Shown piece after piece: positions 1-7,986 of a stretch of DNA of 11,748 nucleotides. This DNA comes from Rheinheimera sp. (GTDB taxonomy: Bacteria > Pseudomonadota > Gammaproteobacteria > Enterobacterales > Alteromonadaceae). The position numbers and the translations under genes are program-made. Numbering within the stretch: position 1 is the stretch's first letter; each line of letters opens with the position of its first letter. The stretch is from the NCBI RefSeq assembly GCF_020217005.1, contig NZ_JAIWOI010000324.1:1-11748 (forward strand). Reading direction: 5' to 3'. The notes below the pieces were generated by a model. That model searched no databases, had not been told where the DNA came from, and saw nothing but the letters and a program-made list of their open reading frames with translations.

Positions 1-1669
1 GCCACCGCGTTGGGCTTTTGGTAATTTTGCCTCGCGTTTTGGTTATCACACTGAAGCCGAAACGCGCGCTATAGTGGATAAATTTGCCGTTGAAGATTTC
101 CCGCTGGACGCTGTAGTGCTGGATTTATACTGGTTTGGGCCAGATATTCAGGGCCATATGGGCAACTTAGCCTGGGATAAAAAAGCCTTTCCAAACCCTA
201 AAGGTATGATCAGCGACTTTAAAGCCAAAGGCGTGAATACTGTCCTGATTACAGAACCTTTTGTGTTAAGCACGTCCAGTCGTTGGGATGAAGCGGTCAA
301 GGCCAAGGCTTTAGCCAAAGATTTAGCAGGTAAGCCTAAAACCTTCGATTTTTATTTCGGTCATACGGGTCTGGTGGATGTGTTTTCAAAAGAAGGCAGC
401 CACTGGTTTGAAGGTATTTACAACGAGCTGGCCGACTATGGCGTAGCTGGCTGGTGGGGCGATTTAGGTGAACCTGAAGTACATCCTGCCGATGCTATTC
501 ATAGCGTCGGTACTGCCGATGAAATCCATAATGCCTATGGCCATCGTTGGGCTGAATTACTTTACAAAAACCGCTTAGACCAGCAACCAGCACAGCGGCC
601 TATGATTATGATGCGTTCTGGTTTTGCCGGATCACAGCGCTTTGGCATGATCCCCTGGACAGGGGATGTCAGTCGCAGCTGGGACGGTTTAAAACCTCAG
701 GTGGAATTGTCGCTGCAAATGGGTTTGTTAGGTATGGCCTATACCCACTCAGATTTAGGTGGCTTTGCCGGTGGAGAAGTCTTTGATAAAGAAATGTATA
801 TCCGCTGGCTGCAGTATGGTGTATTCCAACCTGTGTATCGCCCTCATGCACAGGAGCAAATAGCGCCAGAGCCCGTACTGCATGACCAGGAAACCAAAGA
901 TATTCTGCGTGAGTATGTGAAATTACGCTACCGCTTATTCCCCTACAACTACAGTCTGGCTTATCAAAACAGCACCACTGGTATGCCCCTGATGCGGCCG
1001 CTGTTTTTTGAAAACGAAGCAGACACCAGCTTAATTGCCAACAAAGACAGTTACTTATGGGGCGATGCCTTTTTAGTGACTCCAGTCACAGCAGCTGGAG
1101 TGACCTCTGTATCGGTGCAGTTACCCAAAGGCGTCTGGTTCGATTACTGGACGGATAAAAAATATCAGGGTGGCAATACTATCCAGCAGCCAACAGATTT
1201 AACCCGCTTGCCGGTGTTGGTGCGGGCCGGCTCTTTTGTGCCTATGGTGAACGCAGTACAAAGCTTAAAAGACTACAACAGCCGTCAGTTGGAACTGCAT
1301 TATTACCATGACTCATCAGTAAATACAGCCAAAGGCCAGATGTATGAAGATGATGGTGTATCACCTGATTCGTTAAAAAGTGGCCAGTATGAGTTGCTGA
1401 CTTTTAGTGCCAAGGCAACAAACGGCCTGATGCTGGAGTTCAACCGCACGGGTTTAGGATACGCCGGTATGCCAAAACAGCGTGAAGTCACCCTGGTTGT
1501 GCATCAATGGGCTAAAGCTGCAGCAGTACGGGTCAATGGCAAAACCTTGCAGTGGGTCAGCTCTGAAGCAGAGATGACAGCAGGGACAGCCTGGTTTGAT
1601 CAAGCGAAGCAGCAAGTAAAGGCGAAATTTAACTGGGATCAGGCCAAAGTGAAGGTGGTACTGCAATGA
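1..1669 (+). CDS. GH31 alpha-glucosidase / 4-alpha-glucosyltransferase, 5' end outside window
   Basis: This is a glycoside hydrolase family 31 enzyme acting on alpha-1,4-glucans or alpha-glucosides. The reading frame is open from base 2, so the gene starts upstream; the GTG at 74 is internal, because residues before it ([17 protein letters not shown]) are already the conserved start of the GH31 barrel. About 555 codons are visible; relatives of about 800 residues would lack roughly 250 N-terminal residues here (signal peptide and N-terminal beta-sandwich). The expected nucleophile Asp lies in WWGDLGEPE (codon 461-463, visible residue 154) and the acid/base Asp in WTGDVSRSW (codon 665-667, residue 222). 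THSDLGGF and [10 protein letters not shown] are further barrel motifs. MYEDDG (about residue 447) marks the C-terminal beta-domain of DUF5110 type. The [10 protein letters not shown] context recalls Cellvibrio Agd31B-like transglucosidases, so hydrolase versus transferase activity is open. It is translationally coupled to the next gene by an ATGA overlap. Confidence 0.93.
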   Translation, partial: PPRWAFGNFASRFGYHTEAETRAIVDKFAVEDFPLDAVVLDLYWFGPDIQGHMGNLAWDKKAFPNPKGMISDFKAKGVNTVLITEPFVLSTSSRWDEAVKAKALAKDLAGKPKTFDFYFGHTGLVDVFSKEGSHWFEGIYNELADYGVAGWWGDLGEPEVHPADAIHSVGTADEIHNAYGHRWAELLYKNRLDQQPAQRPMIMMRSGFAGSQRFGMIPWTGDVSRSWDGLKPQVELSLQMGLLGMAYTHSDLGGFAGGEVFDKEMYIRWLQYGVFQPVYRPHAQEQIAPEPVLHDQETKDILREYVKLRYRLFPYNYSLAYQNSTTGMPLMRPLFFENEADTSLIANKDSYLWGDAFLVTPVTAAGVTSVSVQLPKGVWFDYWTDKKYQGGNTIQQPTDLTRLPVLVRAGSFVPMVNAVQSLKDYNSRQLELHYYHDSSVNTAKGQMYEDDGVSPDSLKSGQYELLTFSAKATNGLMLEFNRTGLGYAGMPKQREVTLVVHQWAKAAAVRVNGKTLQWVSSEAEMTAGTAWFDQAKQQVKAKFNWDQAKVKVVLQ

Positions 1670-3519
1670 CAACTATTCATCACATAAAGGCAGTGCTGCT
1701 AGGGCTGCTCGTAGTGGCTCCTTCGGCTTATGCAGCTCAAATCGAACACCTGGAGCCTGCCTTTTGGTGGGCGGGTATGAAAGAGTCCAAGCTGCAACTG
1801 ATGGTGCATGCGAGGGATATTCAACAAGCTAAAGTGCAACTGAATTATCCCGGCGTCAAACTCACTGGGCTGCAAAAGGTCGACAACCCCAATTATCTGT
1901 TTGTGGATTTGGAGCTAAGCCCTGATGTGAAGCCTGGCAGCTTTGAGTTGGTGTTTACAAAAAATGGCAAAACGATGGCCCGGCATAACTACAGTCTGTT
2001 AGCCCGTCAGCCAGGTTCAGCCCAGCGCCAGGGTTTTAGTCAAAAAGATCTGATTTACCTGATTACGCCGGACCGTTTTGTTAATGGCGACAGCTCGAAT
2101 GATCAAGTCAAAGGATTAGCAGAAGGCTTGAACAGAGCCGCACCTGGTGGTCGGCATGGTGGCGATATTGCCGGTATGCAGCAGGCTTTGCCGTATTTGC
2201 AGCAATTGGGAGTGACGCAGATATGGCCTCAACCGCTGACAGAAAATAACAGCCCAGCCTATTCCTACCATGGTTATGCCGCTACCGACCTATATAAAAT
2301 CGATCCACGTTTTGGCACTAACGGTGACTATAAAAATTTTGTGTCTGAAGCGAACAAGCTGGGGATTGGCGTGATCCAGGACATAGTGGTGAATCACATA
2401 GGTTCAAACCATTGGTGGCTTAAGGACTTACCTGAACAAAGCTGGCTGAACTACGACGCCAGTTTCCATCCGACTAACCATGCCCGCACTACGGTGCAGG
2501 ATCCTTATGCCGCCAAAGTGGATGCCAAAGCTTTTGTCGATGGCTGGTTTGTCGAATCTATGCCGGACTTAAATCAACGTCATCCGCTATTAGCCACTTA
2601 CTTAATTCAAAACTCGGTCTGGTGGGTGGAATACGCTAATTTATCCGGTATCCGTGAAGATACTTATTCTTATGCGGACAAAGACTTTTTGACGGCCTGG
2701 TCAAAGCGGCTGCTGAGTGAGTACCCAAACTTCAATATTGTGGGGGAGGAGTGGAGTGCCAATCCTGTAGTAGTGTCTTACTGGCAAAAAGGCAAACAAA
2801 ATGCCGATGGCTATCAGTCCTTTACCCCCAGCATGATGGATTTTCCGCTCTATTACGCATTACTGTCTGCGCTGACCGAGGAAGAATCCTGGGACAAAGG
2901 CTGGGTGAAACTTTATGAGGCCTTGGGCAATGACGTGATCTATCCAAACCCAACCAATTTAGTGTTATTCGAAGGCAATCATGATACAGCCCGCTTGTTT
3001 TCGCTGTTAAATGAAGACAGGGATTTGTATCGGATGGCGATCATCTACTTGCTGACTGCACCACGTATTCCGCAGTTGTACTACGGCACTGAAATTCTGA
3101 AACAGAGTCCAAAACAACGTGACGATGGCTTAGTGCGCAGCGATTTCCCTGGCGGCTGGACCGGTGATGCTGTGAATGCTTTTACCGGACAAGGCTTAAG
3201 CAAAGCTCAGCTTGAAGCTCTGCAACTGGTGAAAAAGCTGGCGAACTATCGTAAAACTACGAGTGTGCTGCAGCTGGGCAAGATGAAACATTTCAGCCCT
3301 GCAGAGGGCGTATACAGCTATGTACGCTATCAGGATAACAGTCAGGTCTGGGTATTTTTTAATAAAAACGCCGAAGCTAAAACTGTAGACTTAAACCGTT
3401 ACTCAGAGTTAATGCCGGCCCATGCCCGGTTTAAAGATGTGCTGACAGGCCAGCCCATCCAGACTAAAGGTCAATTGCAATTAGCTGGCCGGAGCAGTGT
3501 GCTGCTGGAGCTTCAATAG
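1666..3519 (+). CDS. Secreted GH13 cyclomaltodextrinase/neopullulanase-type alpha-amylase
   Basis: This is a 617-residue GH13 enzyme cleaving alpha-1,4 bonds in maltodextrins or cyclodextrins. Residues 1-23 form a Sec signal peptide (basic start, LLGLLVV core, SAYA before AQIE), so a periplasmic or exported location is likely. Residues 25-110 match the N-terminal beta domain of the cyclomaltodextrinase/SusA type ([19 protein letters not shown]). The barrel shows all four GH13 regions: DIVVNH (239-244), GIREDT (328-333, nucleophile D332), VGEEW (359-363, acid/base E361) and NHD (438-440). ITPDRF (133-138) is also typical. The last 80 or so residues fit the family C-terminal beta domain. The start ATG overlaps the stop of the GH31 gene (ATGA), with a purine-rich GAAGG about 10 bases upstream inside that gene. 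Its 3' end overlaps the convergent DCC gene by 7 bases. The exact substrate is inferred. Confidence 0.93.
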   Translation: MTTIHHIKAVLLGLLVVAPSAYAAQIEHLEPAFWWAGMKESKLQLMVHARDIQQAKVQLNYPGVKLTGLQKVDNPNYLFVDLELSPDVKPGSFELVFTKNGKTMARHNYSLLARQPGSAQRQGFSQKDLIYLITPDRFVNGDSSNDQVKGLAEGLNRAAPGGRHGGDIAGMQQALPYLQQLGVTQIWPQPLTENNSPAYSYHGYAATDLYKIDPRFGTNGDYKNFVSEANKLGIGVIQDIVVNHIGSNHWWLKDLPEQSWLNYDASFHPTNHARTTVQDPYAAKVDAKAFVDGWFVESMPDLNQRHPLLATYLIQNSVWWVEYANLSGIREDTYSYADKDFLTAWSKRLLSEYPNFNIVGEEWSANPVVVSYWQKGKQNADGYQSFTPSMMDFPLYYALLSALTEEESWDKGWVKLYEALGNDVIYPNPTNLVLFEGNHDTARLFSLLNEDRDLYRMAIIYLLTAPRIPQLYYGTEILKQSPKQRDDGLVRSDFPGGWTGDAVNAFTGQGLSKAQLEALQLVKKLANYRKTTSVLQLGKMKHFSPAEGVYSYVRYQDNSQVWVFFNKNAEAKTVDLNRYSELMPAHARFKDVLTGQPIQTKGQLQLAGRSSVLLELQ

Positions 3520-3896
3520 GGTAAAGGTGGGATTTTAAGTAGCTTTAATACTAAATTACGACCGGCCCGCAGCAAAGGATAGCTAAAGCGGGCGCGGCGC
3601 GCTGATCTAAACCAACTCAACCAGAGCCTGTTTCGCCAGTTGGGTTCGTTCATGGAAGCCAATAACTGCACCACCTCTGCGCCTTTTAACCAGCGTCCGT
3701 CCAGATACAACAGCATAGTTTGATTCAGCACCAAATCCTGCTGCTGTAGTTCTGCCAGTAACAAGGGCTCTTGCTCTGGCAAATCTCTGGCATTGAGTAA
3801 AACCAGTTCACCATACTGCTGGCGCAGACGTTGTGCCGCTACATAATTGCGACACAAAGGGCAATCACCATCATAGATCAGTACCAGGTGTCGCAT
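3513..3896 (-). CDS. DCC-family (DUF393) thiol-disulfide oxidoreductase-like protein
   Basis: This is a 127-residue protein with the DCC family signature YDGDCPLC at residues 8-15, a thioredoxin-like CxxC site directly after the first beta strand, and LLNARD further in where the family has a conserved strand-end Asp. The family is predicted to have thiol-disulfide activity, but its physiological substrate is unknown. The frame stays open upstream to an ATG at 3998. I chose the ATG at 3894-3896 because the family starts a few residues before YDGDCPLC, and because an AAGG Shine-Dalgarno (plus-strand CCTT at 3903-3906) sits 6 bases ahead of it; the extra 34 residues (MCCCFANQ...) do not resemble the family. 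No signal peptide is seen, so it is probably cytoplasmic. It reads away from the flagellin-like gene and toward the amylase gene. Confidence 0.85.
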   Translation of the reverse strand: MRHLVLIYDGDCPLCRNYVAAQRLRQQYGELVLLNARDLPEQEPLLLAELQQQDLVLNQTMLLYLDGRWLKGAEVVQLLASMNEPNWRNRLWLSWFRSARRARFSYPLLRAGRNLVLKLLKIPPLPY

Positions 3897-4000
3897 AAGC
3901 TGCCTTGTTATTGAAAGCTCTACTGTAACGGAAAATCCAGAGCTTTGGTTCTGTGGCGATAAAATAGCCGCTTTTTGATTGGCGAAACAGCAACACAAGG

Positions 4001-4021
4001 TTAAACTAGTAAGTAGTTTAA
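4001..4021. promoter_or_regulatory. AT-rich inverted repeat upstream of the flagellin-like gene
   Basis: Perfect 8-bp arms TTAAACTA and TAGTTTAA are separated by 5 bases and end 31 bases before the chosen ATG at 4053. A weak sigma-70-like pair (TTGGCG at 3979, 17-base spacer, TAAACT at 4002) would put the -10 inside the left arm. The low G+C and lack of a following T-run argue against a terminator, so an operator or 5'-UTR hairpin is more likely. The function is inferred. Confidence 0.4.
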
Positions 4022-4042
4022 TTTCTGGCCGCCAGTCCAGAT

Positions 4043-4046
4043 GGAG
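4043..4046 (+). promoter_or_regulatory. Shine-Dalgarno GGAG deciding the start of the flagellin-like gene
   Basis: GGAG lies 6 bases before the ATG at 4053. The in-frame ATG at 4041 overlaps this site and has only CCAGTCCAG ahead of it, so the downstream ATG is the better start. Confidence 0.6.
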
Positions 4047-4052
4047 TTTGTC

Positions 4053-4910
4053 ATGATTAACAATGTCACCTCGGGTTATATTCCTTCAACCCCTACAGCC
4101 AATACTGCTACAACACAGGCTTCAGCCAGTGCTTCTACTTCAAGCAGCACGGCATCGACCAGCAAAAAGGCCGAATTGGAATTTAGCCCGGGACGTAACT
4201 CTGCCAAAGATTATTCTGCTGTGCAGCAAAGTCTGGCCAAAGGCAAAGGTGCAGTGGAAAGTGCTCAGGCTGCTACTACTGATATCAAAGACTCTTTGGT
4301 GAAGGTGCGTGAAGTGGCCACTAAGCTGGCGGATGATTCCTTAGCCGCGCCGCAACGTGAAAAGTTACAAAAAGAATATGCGTCATTACGTTCTGGTATA
4401 GAAAAGTCGCTGGAAAGTGCAAGCTATAAAGGCGCTGATGGTGGCAAAGGCGTCAATTTGCTTACAGATAAAGATGCGACAAAAGTAACCACCAACAGTT
4501 ATGGCAGCCAATCTGAGCTAAGCAGCAGTAAACTGGATAAAAGCTTAGGTTTACCAGAAAAAATTGGTTCTGCTGCTGATGCAAAAGCCTTGTTAAATGG
4601 TAAAGAGGGTAAAACCAGCGCTTTAGCCTCAGCGGAAAAATCTGTAAATGAAAGCTCTGAGCGTTTAGCCAAAGAAGACAAAAAGCTCAAAGCGCAACTG
4701 GAAACCGCCACTGCTGTCAGTAAAGCGGCGAGCAGCCTCGAGGCTGAACGCACAGGAGGCCGTAATTCAAGCCGCACTGCACCTGATGAAGAAAGTAGAG
4801 CTGCATTATTAAAGCAAGCGGATGAAACCCGTCAGCAACTGAAACAACAAACTTTGGGTTTAGGCAATAAAGATCAAGGCGCGCGCTCTTTGCTGAGCCT
4901 GTTCAGTTAA
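4053..4910 (+). CDS. Minimal flagellin-like protein (D1-type helices only)
   Basis: This 285-residue protein resembles a flagellin reduced to its helical core. Residues 14-40 are a low-complexity Ser/Thr/Ala stretch in place of the normal flagellin N-terminus. Residues 50-137 follow the flagellin N-terminal D1 pattern: a helix with AQAATTDIKDSLVKVREVA (flagellins: ...alqeinniLqrvRELAvqa), a QREKLQKEYASLRSGIEKS helix (E...L..eI..i), then SYKGADGGKGVNLL (flagellins: t.fNG..lL). Only about 50 residues separate this from the C-terminal part. Residues 186-285 resemble the C-terminal D1/D0 strand, ending in QQLKQQTLGLGNK and SLLSLF, like flagellin ...QANQ...vLsLL. There is no signal peptide, as expected for a flagellar type III substrate. 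The next gene, 9 bases on, resembles flaF, which independently supports the reading. No other flagellar gene is near. Similarity was judged by eye, and an unrelated coiled-coil protein is the alternative. Confidence 0.6.
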   Translation: MINNVTSGYIPSTPTANTATTQASASASTSSSTASTSKKAELEFSPGRNSAKDYSAVQQSLAKGKGAVESAQAATTDIKDSLVKVREVATKLADDSLAAPQREKLQKEYASLRSGIEKSLESASYKGADGGKGVNLLTDKDATKVTTNSYGSQSELSSSKLDKSLGLPEKIGSAADAKALLNGKEGKTSALASAEKSVNESSERLAKEDKKLKAQLETATAVSKAASSLEAERTGGRNSSRTAPDEESRAALLKQADETRQQLKQQTLGLGNKDQGARSLLSLFS

Positions 4911-4919
4911 GCCACTCCA

Positions 4920-5261
4920 ATGCGAAATCCGCTGGATATTTATCGTACTACCCGTCTTTTAGCGTCGAACACCAAAGCCCTTGAGGCCCAGGTGTTTCGT
5001 CGTGTCTTGTATCAATTAGAGCAGGCACCGCAGGGCTCTGAACTGGAGCAAATTAAGGCTCTGGCGGATCTCAGAGTGCTGTGGTTGACTGTGCTGGGTT
5101 TAGTGACAGATCCGGACAATCATCTTCCGTCCACTTTGCAACAGAATTTGCAGCAATTAGCATTAGCCGTGGTTGCTGAGTTGGATTTGCCTGTCGCTGA
5201 ACAGGACAGAGATTGGCTGGTACAAGTGACCAGCCAAATCGCTGCTGGTCTGGAAGACTGA
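4920..5261 (+). CDS. flaF: FlaF-like flagellin regulator/chaperone
   Basis: This is a 113-residue all-helical protein matching the FlaF family in length and motif order: YRTTR near the N-terminus, LEAQVFRRVLYQLEQA (21-36), ALADLRVLW (47-55, FlaF: aL..nrrLW), DPDNHLP (64-70, FlaF: .peN.LP), then a long helix and IAAGL near the end (107-111). FlaF is known mainly from Alphaproteobacteria such as Caulobacter, where it is needed for flagellin synthesis and secretion. It starts 9 bases after the flagellin-like stop and has no clear Shine-Dalgarno (CCACTCCA precedes the ATG), so translation probably depends on ribosomes finishing the gene upstream. The pairing suggests it handles that specific protein. 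Identification is by eye from motif spacing; flaF is used as a family label, not as proof of orthology. Confidence 0.68.
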   Translation: MRNPLDIYRTTRLLASNTKALEAQVFRRVLYQLEQAPQGSELEQIKALADLRVLWLTVLGLVTDPDNHLPSTLQQNLQQLALAVVAELDLPVAEQDRDWLVQVTSQIAAGLED

Positions 5262-5397
5262 TTTAGTCTGAAGTCGTTAACCATCAACCCGCTCAGACAT
5301 TTATCCGGTTTGAGTGACCACTAGTCGCAGTCTTTGCCTTTCAACTGGACAATAGCCTCCTTTTCTTTACACTGGATTTGCGTAAAAACCAAATAAC

Positions 5398-5525
5398 TAT
5401 ACCCAAAGTAATTGGAGATGCAGGGAGGCGACAAGGGCATGAGACCCCGGGAGCATAGTAGTGCTATGTGACTAGGGCGAGCGCTTGCAGTCAACAAAGC
5501 TGTAGCTTCAAGTGCGAAGGGAATA
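5398..5525 (+). repeat. ERIC-like intergenic repeat, complete copy
   Basis: This 128-bp imperfect palindrome has the length and layout of the enterobacterial repetitive intergenic consensus (about 127 bp). The ends TATACCC and GGGAATA are part of about 26-bp imperfect terminal inverted repeats (5398-5423 and 5500-5525). The core hairpin pairs CATAG (5454-5458) with CTATG (5464-5468) around a 5-base loop, and CCCCGG (5445-5450) mostly with CTAGGG (5472-5477). The segments GTGACTAGGGCGAGCG and CTGTAGCTTCAAGT correspond to the ERIC consensus GTGACTGGGGTGAGCG and CTGCAGCTTGAAGT. A second copy lies at the window's right end on the other strand. This copy ends 21 bases before the peptidase ATG, so it is probably transcribed in that gene's leader. 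Confidence 0.85.
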
Positions 5526-5546
5526 AAAACCATTCCAGGAAGAAGC

Positions 5547-7616
5547 ATGTTAAAAAAAACAACATTAGCCCTCGCTGTGCTGATGGCTCTGACAGGCTGT
5601 GACAACGCCCAAACTCCGACGCAATCCATCGAAACTCCAACCGCAGCGGTAGCTGAAGTTAAGACCTTAACTTCAGGTATTGAAATTGCCAATATGGATA
5701 CCAGCGTCAAGCCCCAGCAGGATTTTTTCCGTTATGTAAACGGTAACTGGCTGGCAAAAACTGAAATTCCCGCTGATAAAGGCCGCTGGGGTAGTTTTGA
5801 CGAACTGCGTGAAAATGCCGACAAGCAAGTTCTGGCCATAGTGCAGGAACTGGCTGCTAAAACAGCGGAAACTGGTTCTGATAATCAGAAGATTTCTGAC
5901 TTTTACCGCTCTTATATGGATACAGCCAAATTAGATACTTTAGGTTTAGAGCCATTAAAAGCCGATTTTGCCAAAGTAGATGCTCTGACCTCCCATGCCG
6001 ACTTAGCTAAACTATGGGGCGAACTGCAGGCCGATCGGACAGGCACTCCTGTGGTGTTGTATGTTGGCCAGGATCAGAAAGCTTCGGATCAATATATTGC
6101 TCAAGCCAATCAGGCTGGTTTAGGTATGCCTGACCGGGACTATTATCTGAACACTGATGAAAAGTCGAAGGAAATTCAGCAAAAATATCAGGCTTATATC
6201 AGTAAAGTGGCTGAACTGGCCGGCTGGGCTGAACCTGCAAAAGTGGCTGCTACTGTTTATGCCATTGAAAACAAATTAGCAGAAGCTCAATGGAGCCGGG
6301 TGCAAAACCGCGATCGTAATGCAACTTACAATAAACTCAATCTGGCCCAATTGGCAGATACAGCTCCGGGTTTTGATTGGGCGGCTTTATTAAGCGCAGC
6401 CAAACTGGCTGGCGTAAAAGAGCTGGTGGTGCGTCAACCCACTTATCTGACTGCTTTTGCCAAACTGCAAGCTGATATCCCTGTTGCAGACTGGCAAACC
6501 TACTTAAAATTCCATATGGTTCGTGCCAATAGCCAATTATTGGCTAGCAGCTTTGATCAGGCCAGTTTTGAGTTTTACGGTAAAACCTTGTCAGGCTTAG
6601 AAGCGCAGCGTGATCGTGAGAAACGTGCTGTGTCTGCACTGGAAGAGTCTTTAGGTTTTATGTTGGGTAAAATCTATGTGGAACGTCACTTTAAGCCTGA
6701 AGCCAAAGAGCGTATGGATCAGCTGATCAAAAACCTGAGAGTTGCCTTTAAACAGGCTATTGATGGTCTGGAGTGGATGAGTCCTGAAACCAAAAAAGCG
6801 GCGCAGGAAAAGCTGACTAAGTTTAACGCTAAGATTGGTTACCCGGATGTATGGCGTGACTACAGCTGTCTGGAGATAAAAGCCGATGACTTAATTGGTA
6901 ATATGCAGCGTAGCAACCAATGCGAATTCGACCGTATGGTGGCCAAATTAGGCAAACCTGTGGATCGTACTGAATGGGGTATGACCCCTCAGACAGTCAA
7001 CGCTTATTACAGCTCTACCATGAATGAAATTGTTTTCCCTGCCGCTATTTTGCAGCCACCGTTTTTTAATGTGGATGCCGATGATGCGGTGAACTACGGT
7101 GCTATAGGTGGCGTGATAGGCCATGAAATTACCCATGGTTTTGACGATCAGGGCCGTCGTTCAGATGGTAACGGCAACTTAACCGATTGGTGGCAGCCAA
7201 CAGATGCAGAGCAATTTAAAAAACGTGCTCAGCTAATGATTGACCAGTACAGTGCATTCAACCCTATTGATGATTTAAAACTGCAAGGCGCTTTGGGCTT
7301 GGGTGAAAACATTGCCGACTTAGGGGGGTTAACTGTAGCTTTTAAAGCCTATCAAAACTCCTTGAATGGCAAACCTGCTGCTGTGATTGATGGCTTTAGT
7401 GGTGATCAGCGTTTCTTTATGGGCTGGTCTCAGGTCTGGCGTATCAAGTTCCGTGATGCATCTTTGCGTCAGCAAGTGATCACCGGACCTCACTCACCCG
7501 GTATGTACCGTGTGTTGGGGGTGTTATCGAATATGCCTGAGTTTTATCAAACCTTTGACGTCAAACCTGGTGACGGTATGTACCGGGATGAATCGGTTCG
7601 GGTCAAAATCTGGTAA
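5547..7616 (+). CDS. M13-family (PepO/neprilysin-like) zinc metallopeptidase lipoprotein
   Basis: This is a 689-residue zinc endopeptidase of the neprilysin/PepO family, cutting oligopeptides. The N-terminus is a lipoprotein signal (MLKKTTLALAVLMALTGC) with lipobox LTGC and lipidated C18; Asp at +2 would, by the E. coli rule, favour inner-membrane retention facing the periplasm. The large N-terminal lobe starts near residue 50 (DTSVKPQQDFFRYVNGNW). The catalytic domain shows NAYY (485-488, substrate binding), HEITH (526-530, zinc ligands H526/H530 and catalytic E527), ENIAD (587-591, third ligand E587) and HSPGMYRV (H649, transition-state His). The chain ends in VKIW with the family's terminal Trp, but without the Cys seen in mammalian CxVW ends. 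The start is fixed by AGGA at 5537-5540, 6 bases upstream. It stands alone between an ERIC-like repeat and a strong terminator. Confidence 0.95.
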   Translation: MLKKTTLALAVLMALTGCDNAQTPTQSIETPTAAVAEVKTLTSGIEIANMDTSVKPQQDFFRYVNGNWLAKTEIPADKGRWGSFDELRENADKQVLAIVQELAAKTAETGSDNQKISDFYRSYMDTAKLDTLGLEPLKADFAKVDALTSHADLAKLWGELQADRTGTPVVLYVGQDQKASDQYIAQANQAGLGMPDRDYYLNTDEKSKEIQQKYQAYISKVAELAGWAEPAKVAATVYAIENKLAEAQWSRVQNRDRNATYNKLNLAQLADTAPGFDWAALLSAAKLAGVKELVVRQPTYLTAFAKLQADIPVADWQTYLKFHMVRANSQLLASSFDQASFEFYGKTLSGLEAQRDREKRAVSALEESLGFMLGKIYVERHFKPEAKERMDQLIKNLRVAFKQAIDGLEWMSPETKKAAQEKLTKFNAKIGYPDVWRDYSCLEIKADDLIGNMQRSNQCEFDRMVAKLGKPVDRTEWGMTPQTVNAYYSSTMNEIVFPAAILQPPFFNVDADDAVNYGAIGGVIGHEITHGFDDQGRRSDGNGNLTDWWQPTDAEQFKKRAQLMIDQYSAFNPIDDLKLQGALGLGENIADLGGLTVAFKAYQNSLNGKPAAVIDGFSGDQRFFMGWSQVWRIKFRDASLRQQVITGPHSPGMYRVLGVLSNMPEFYQTFDVKPGDGMYRDESVRVKIW

Positions 7617-7632
7617 GCAATACGGCCCAGAT

Positions 7633-7661
7633 AAAAAGGACGCTCTTTAGCGTCCTTTTTT
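7633..7661 (+). terminator. Rho-independent terminator after the M13 peptidase gene
   Basis: A perfect 12-bp stem (AAAAAGGACGCT / AGCGTCCTTTTT) with loop CTTT and a closing T-run begins 16 bases after the peptidase stop. The A-tract on the left arm would also allow some termination on the other strand. Confidence 0.93.
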
Positions 7662-7805
7662 GCCTTCGTTCTTAGCACTGAAGTGTTATTAACCCTCCTT
7701 GAGTCTGATTCACTGGTCGCCTGACTGAAACAACAATTACTTTGGCAGGTTGCTGTATGGCATAGTAGATTTAGACTGTGGTTGAAAGTGGTGCCTGGCC
7801 TGACC

Positions 7806-7819
7806 TGAATACGTATTCA
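7806..7819. promoter_or_regulatory. Candidate LacI-family operator TGAATACGTATTCA
   Basis: A perfect 14-bp palindrome centred on CG, the usual form of LacI-family operators (a hinge-helix Leu inserts at the central CG). It lies 211 bp upstream of the maltose-type transporter and just before the best -35 candidate, and a LacI-type regulator is encoded about 3 kb downstream. That this regulator binds it is inferred from proximity and shared pathway. Confidence 0.55.
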
Positions 7820-7986
7820 TCTTGTTGTACAGCACGTATCGCTGTTCTAATCGGGCACCCTATAAAAGCAAGTGCAGCATAACAAGACTGTCACAGAGAT
7901 CCCAGGATGCAGGTCAGCAGACCCAAAGCCAAAGTGCTTCACCTGAGATCTAAGCCGTATTTTATTCAAGAGTGGCTGATTAGAGG

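Noticed and set aside
74..76. GTG as start of the GH31 gene
   Set aside because: The same frame is open to base 2 and the preceding residues are conserved GH31 sequence, so the GTG is an internal Val codon.
3493..3506. AGCAG/CTGCT hairpin at the amylase 3' end as a terminator
   Set aside because: It lies inside the coding region, the stem is 5 bp, and no T-run follows on either strand.
3960..3988. Sigma-28 (flagellar) promoter before the flagellin-like gene, TAAAATAG ... GGCGAAAC
   Set aside because: Only 5 of 8 bases match the -10 and the spacing is 2 bases too long. It is too weak to claim, although it would have fitted the flagellin reading.
3897..3998. N-terminal extension of the DCC protein to the ATG at 3998
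   Set aside because: The 34 extra residues do not look like the family, and a good Shine-Dalgarno precedes the ATG at 3896.
4499..4777. 92-codon open frame antisense to the flagellin-like gene
   Set aside because: The leucine/serine-rich translation is a by-product of the Ala/Ser/Lys/Glu-rich sense frame; there is no Shine-Dalgarno or family resemblance.
5255..5269. Hairpin AGACT/AGTCT at the flaF-like stop as a terminator
   Set aside because: The stem is only 5 bp and no T-run follows.
5321..5710. 129-codon open frame on the minus strand
   Set aside because: It runs across the ERIC-like repeat and antisense to the peptidase signal peptide, has no recognisable protein features, and is best explained as chance.
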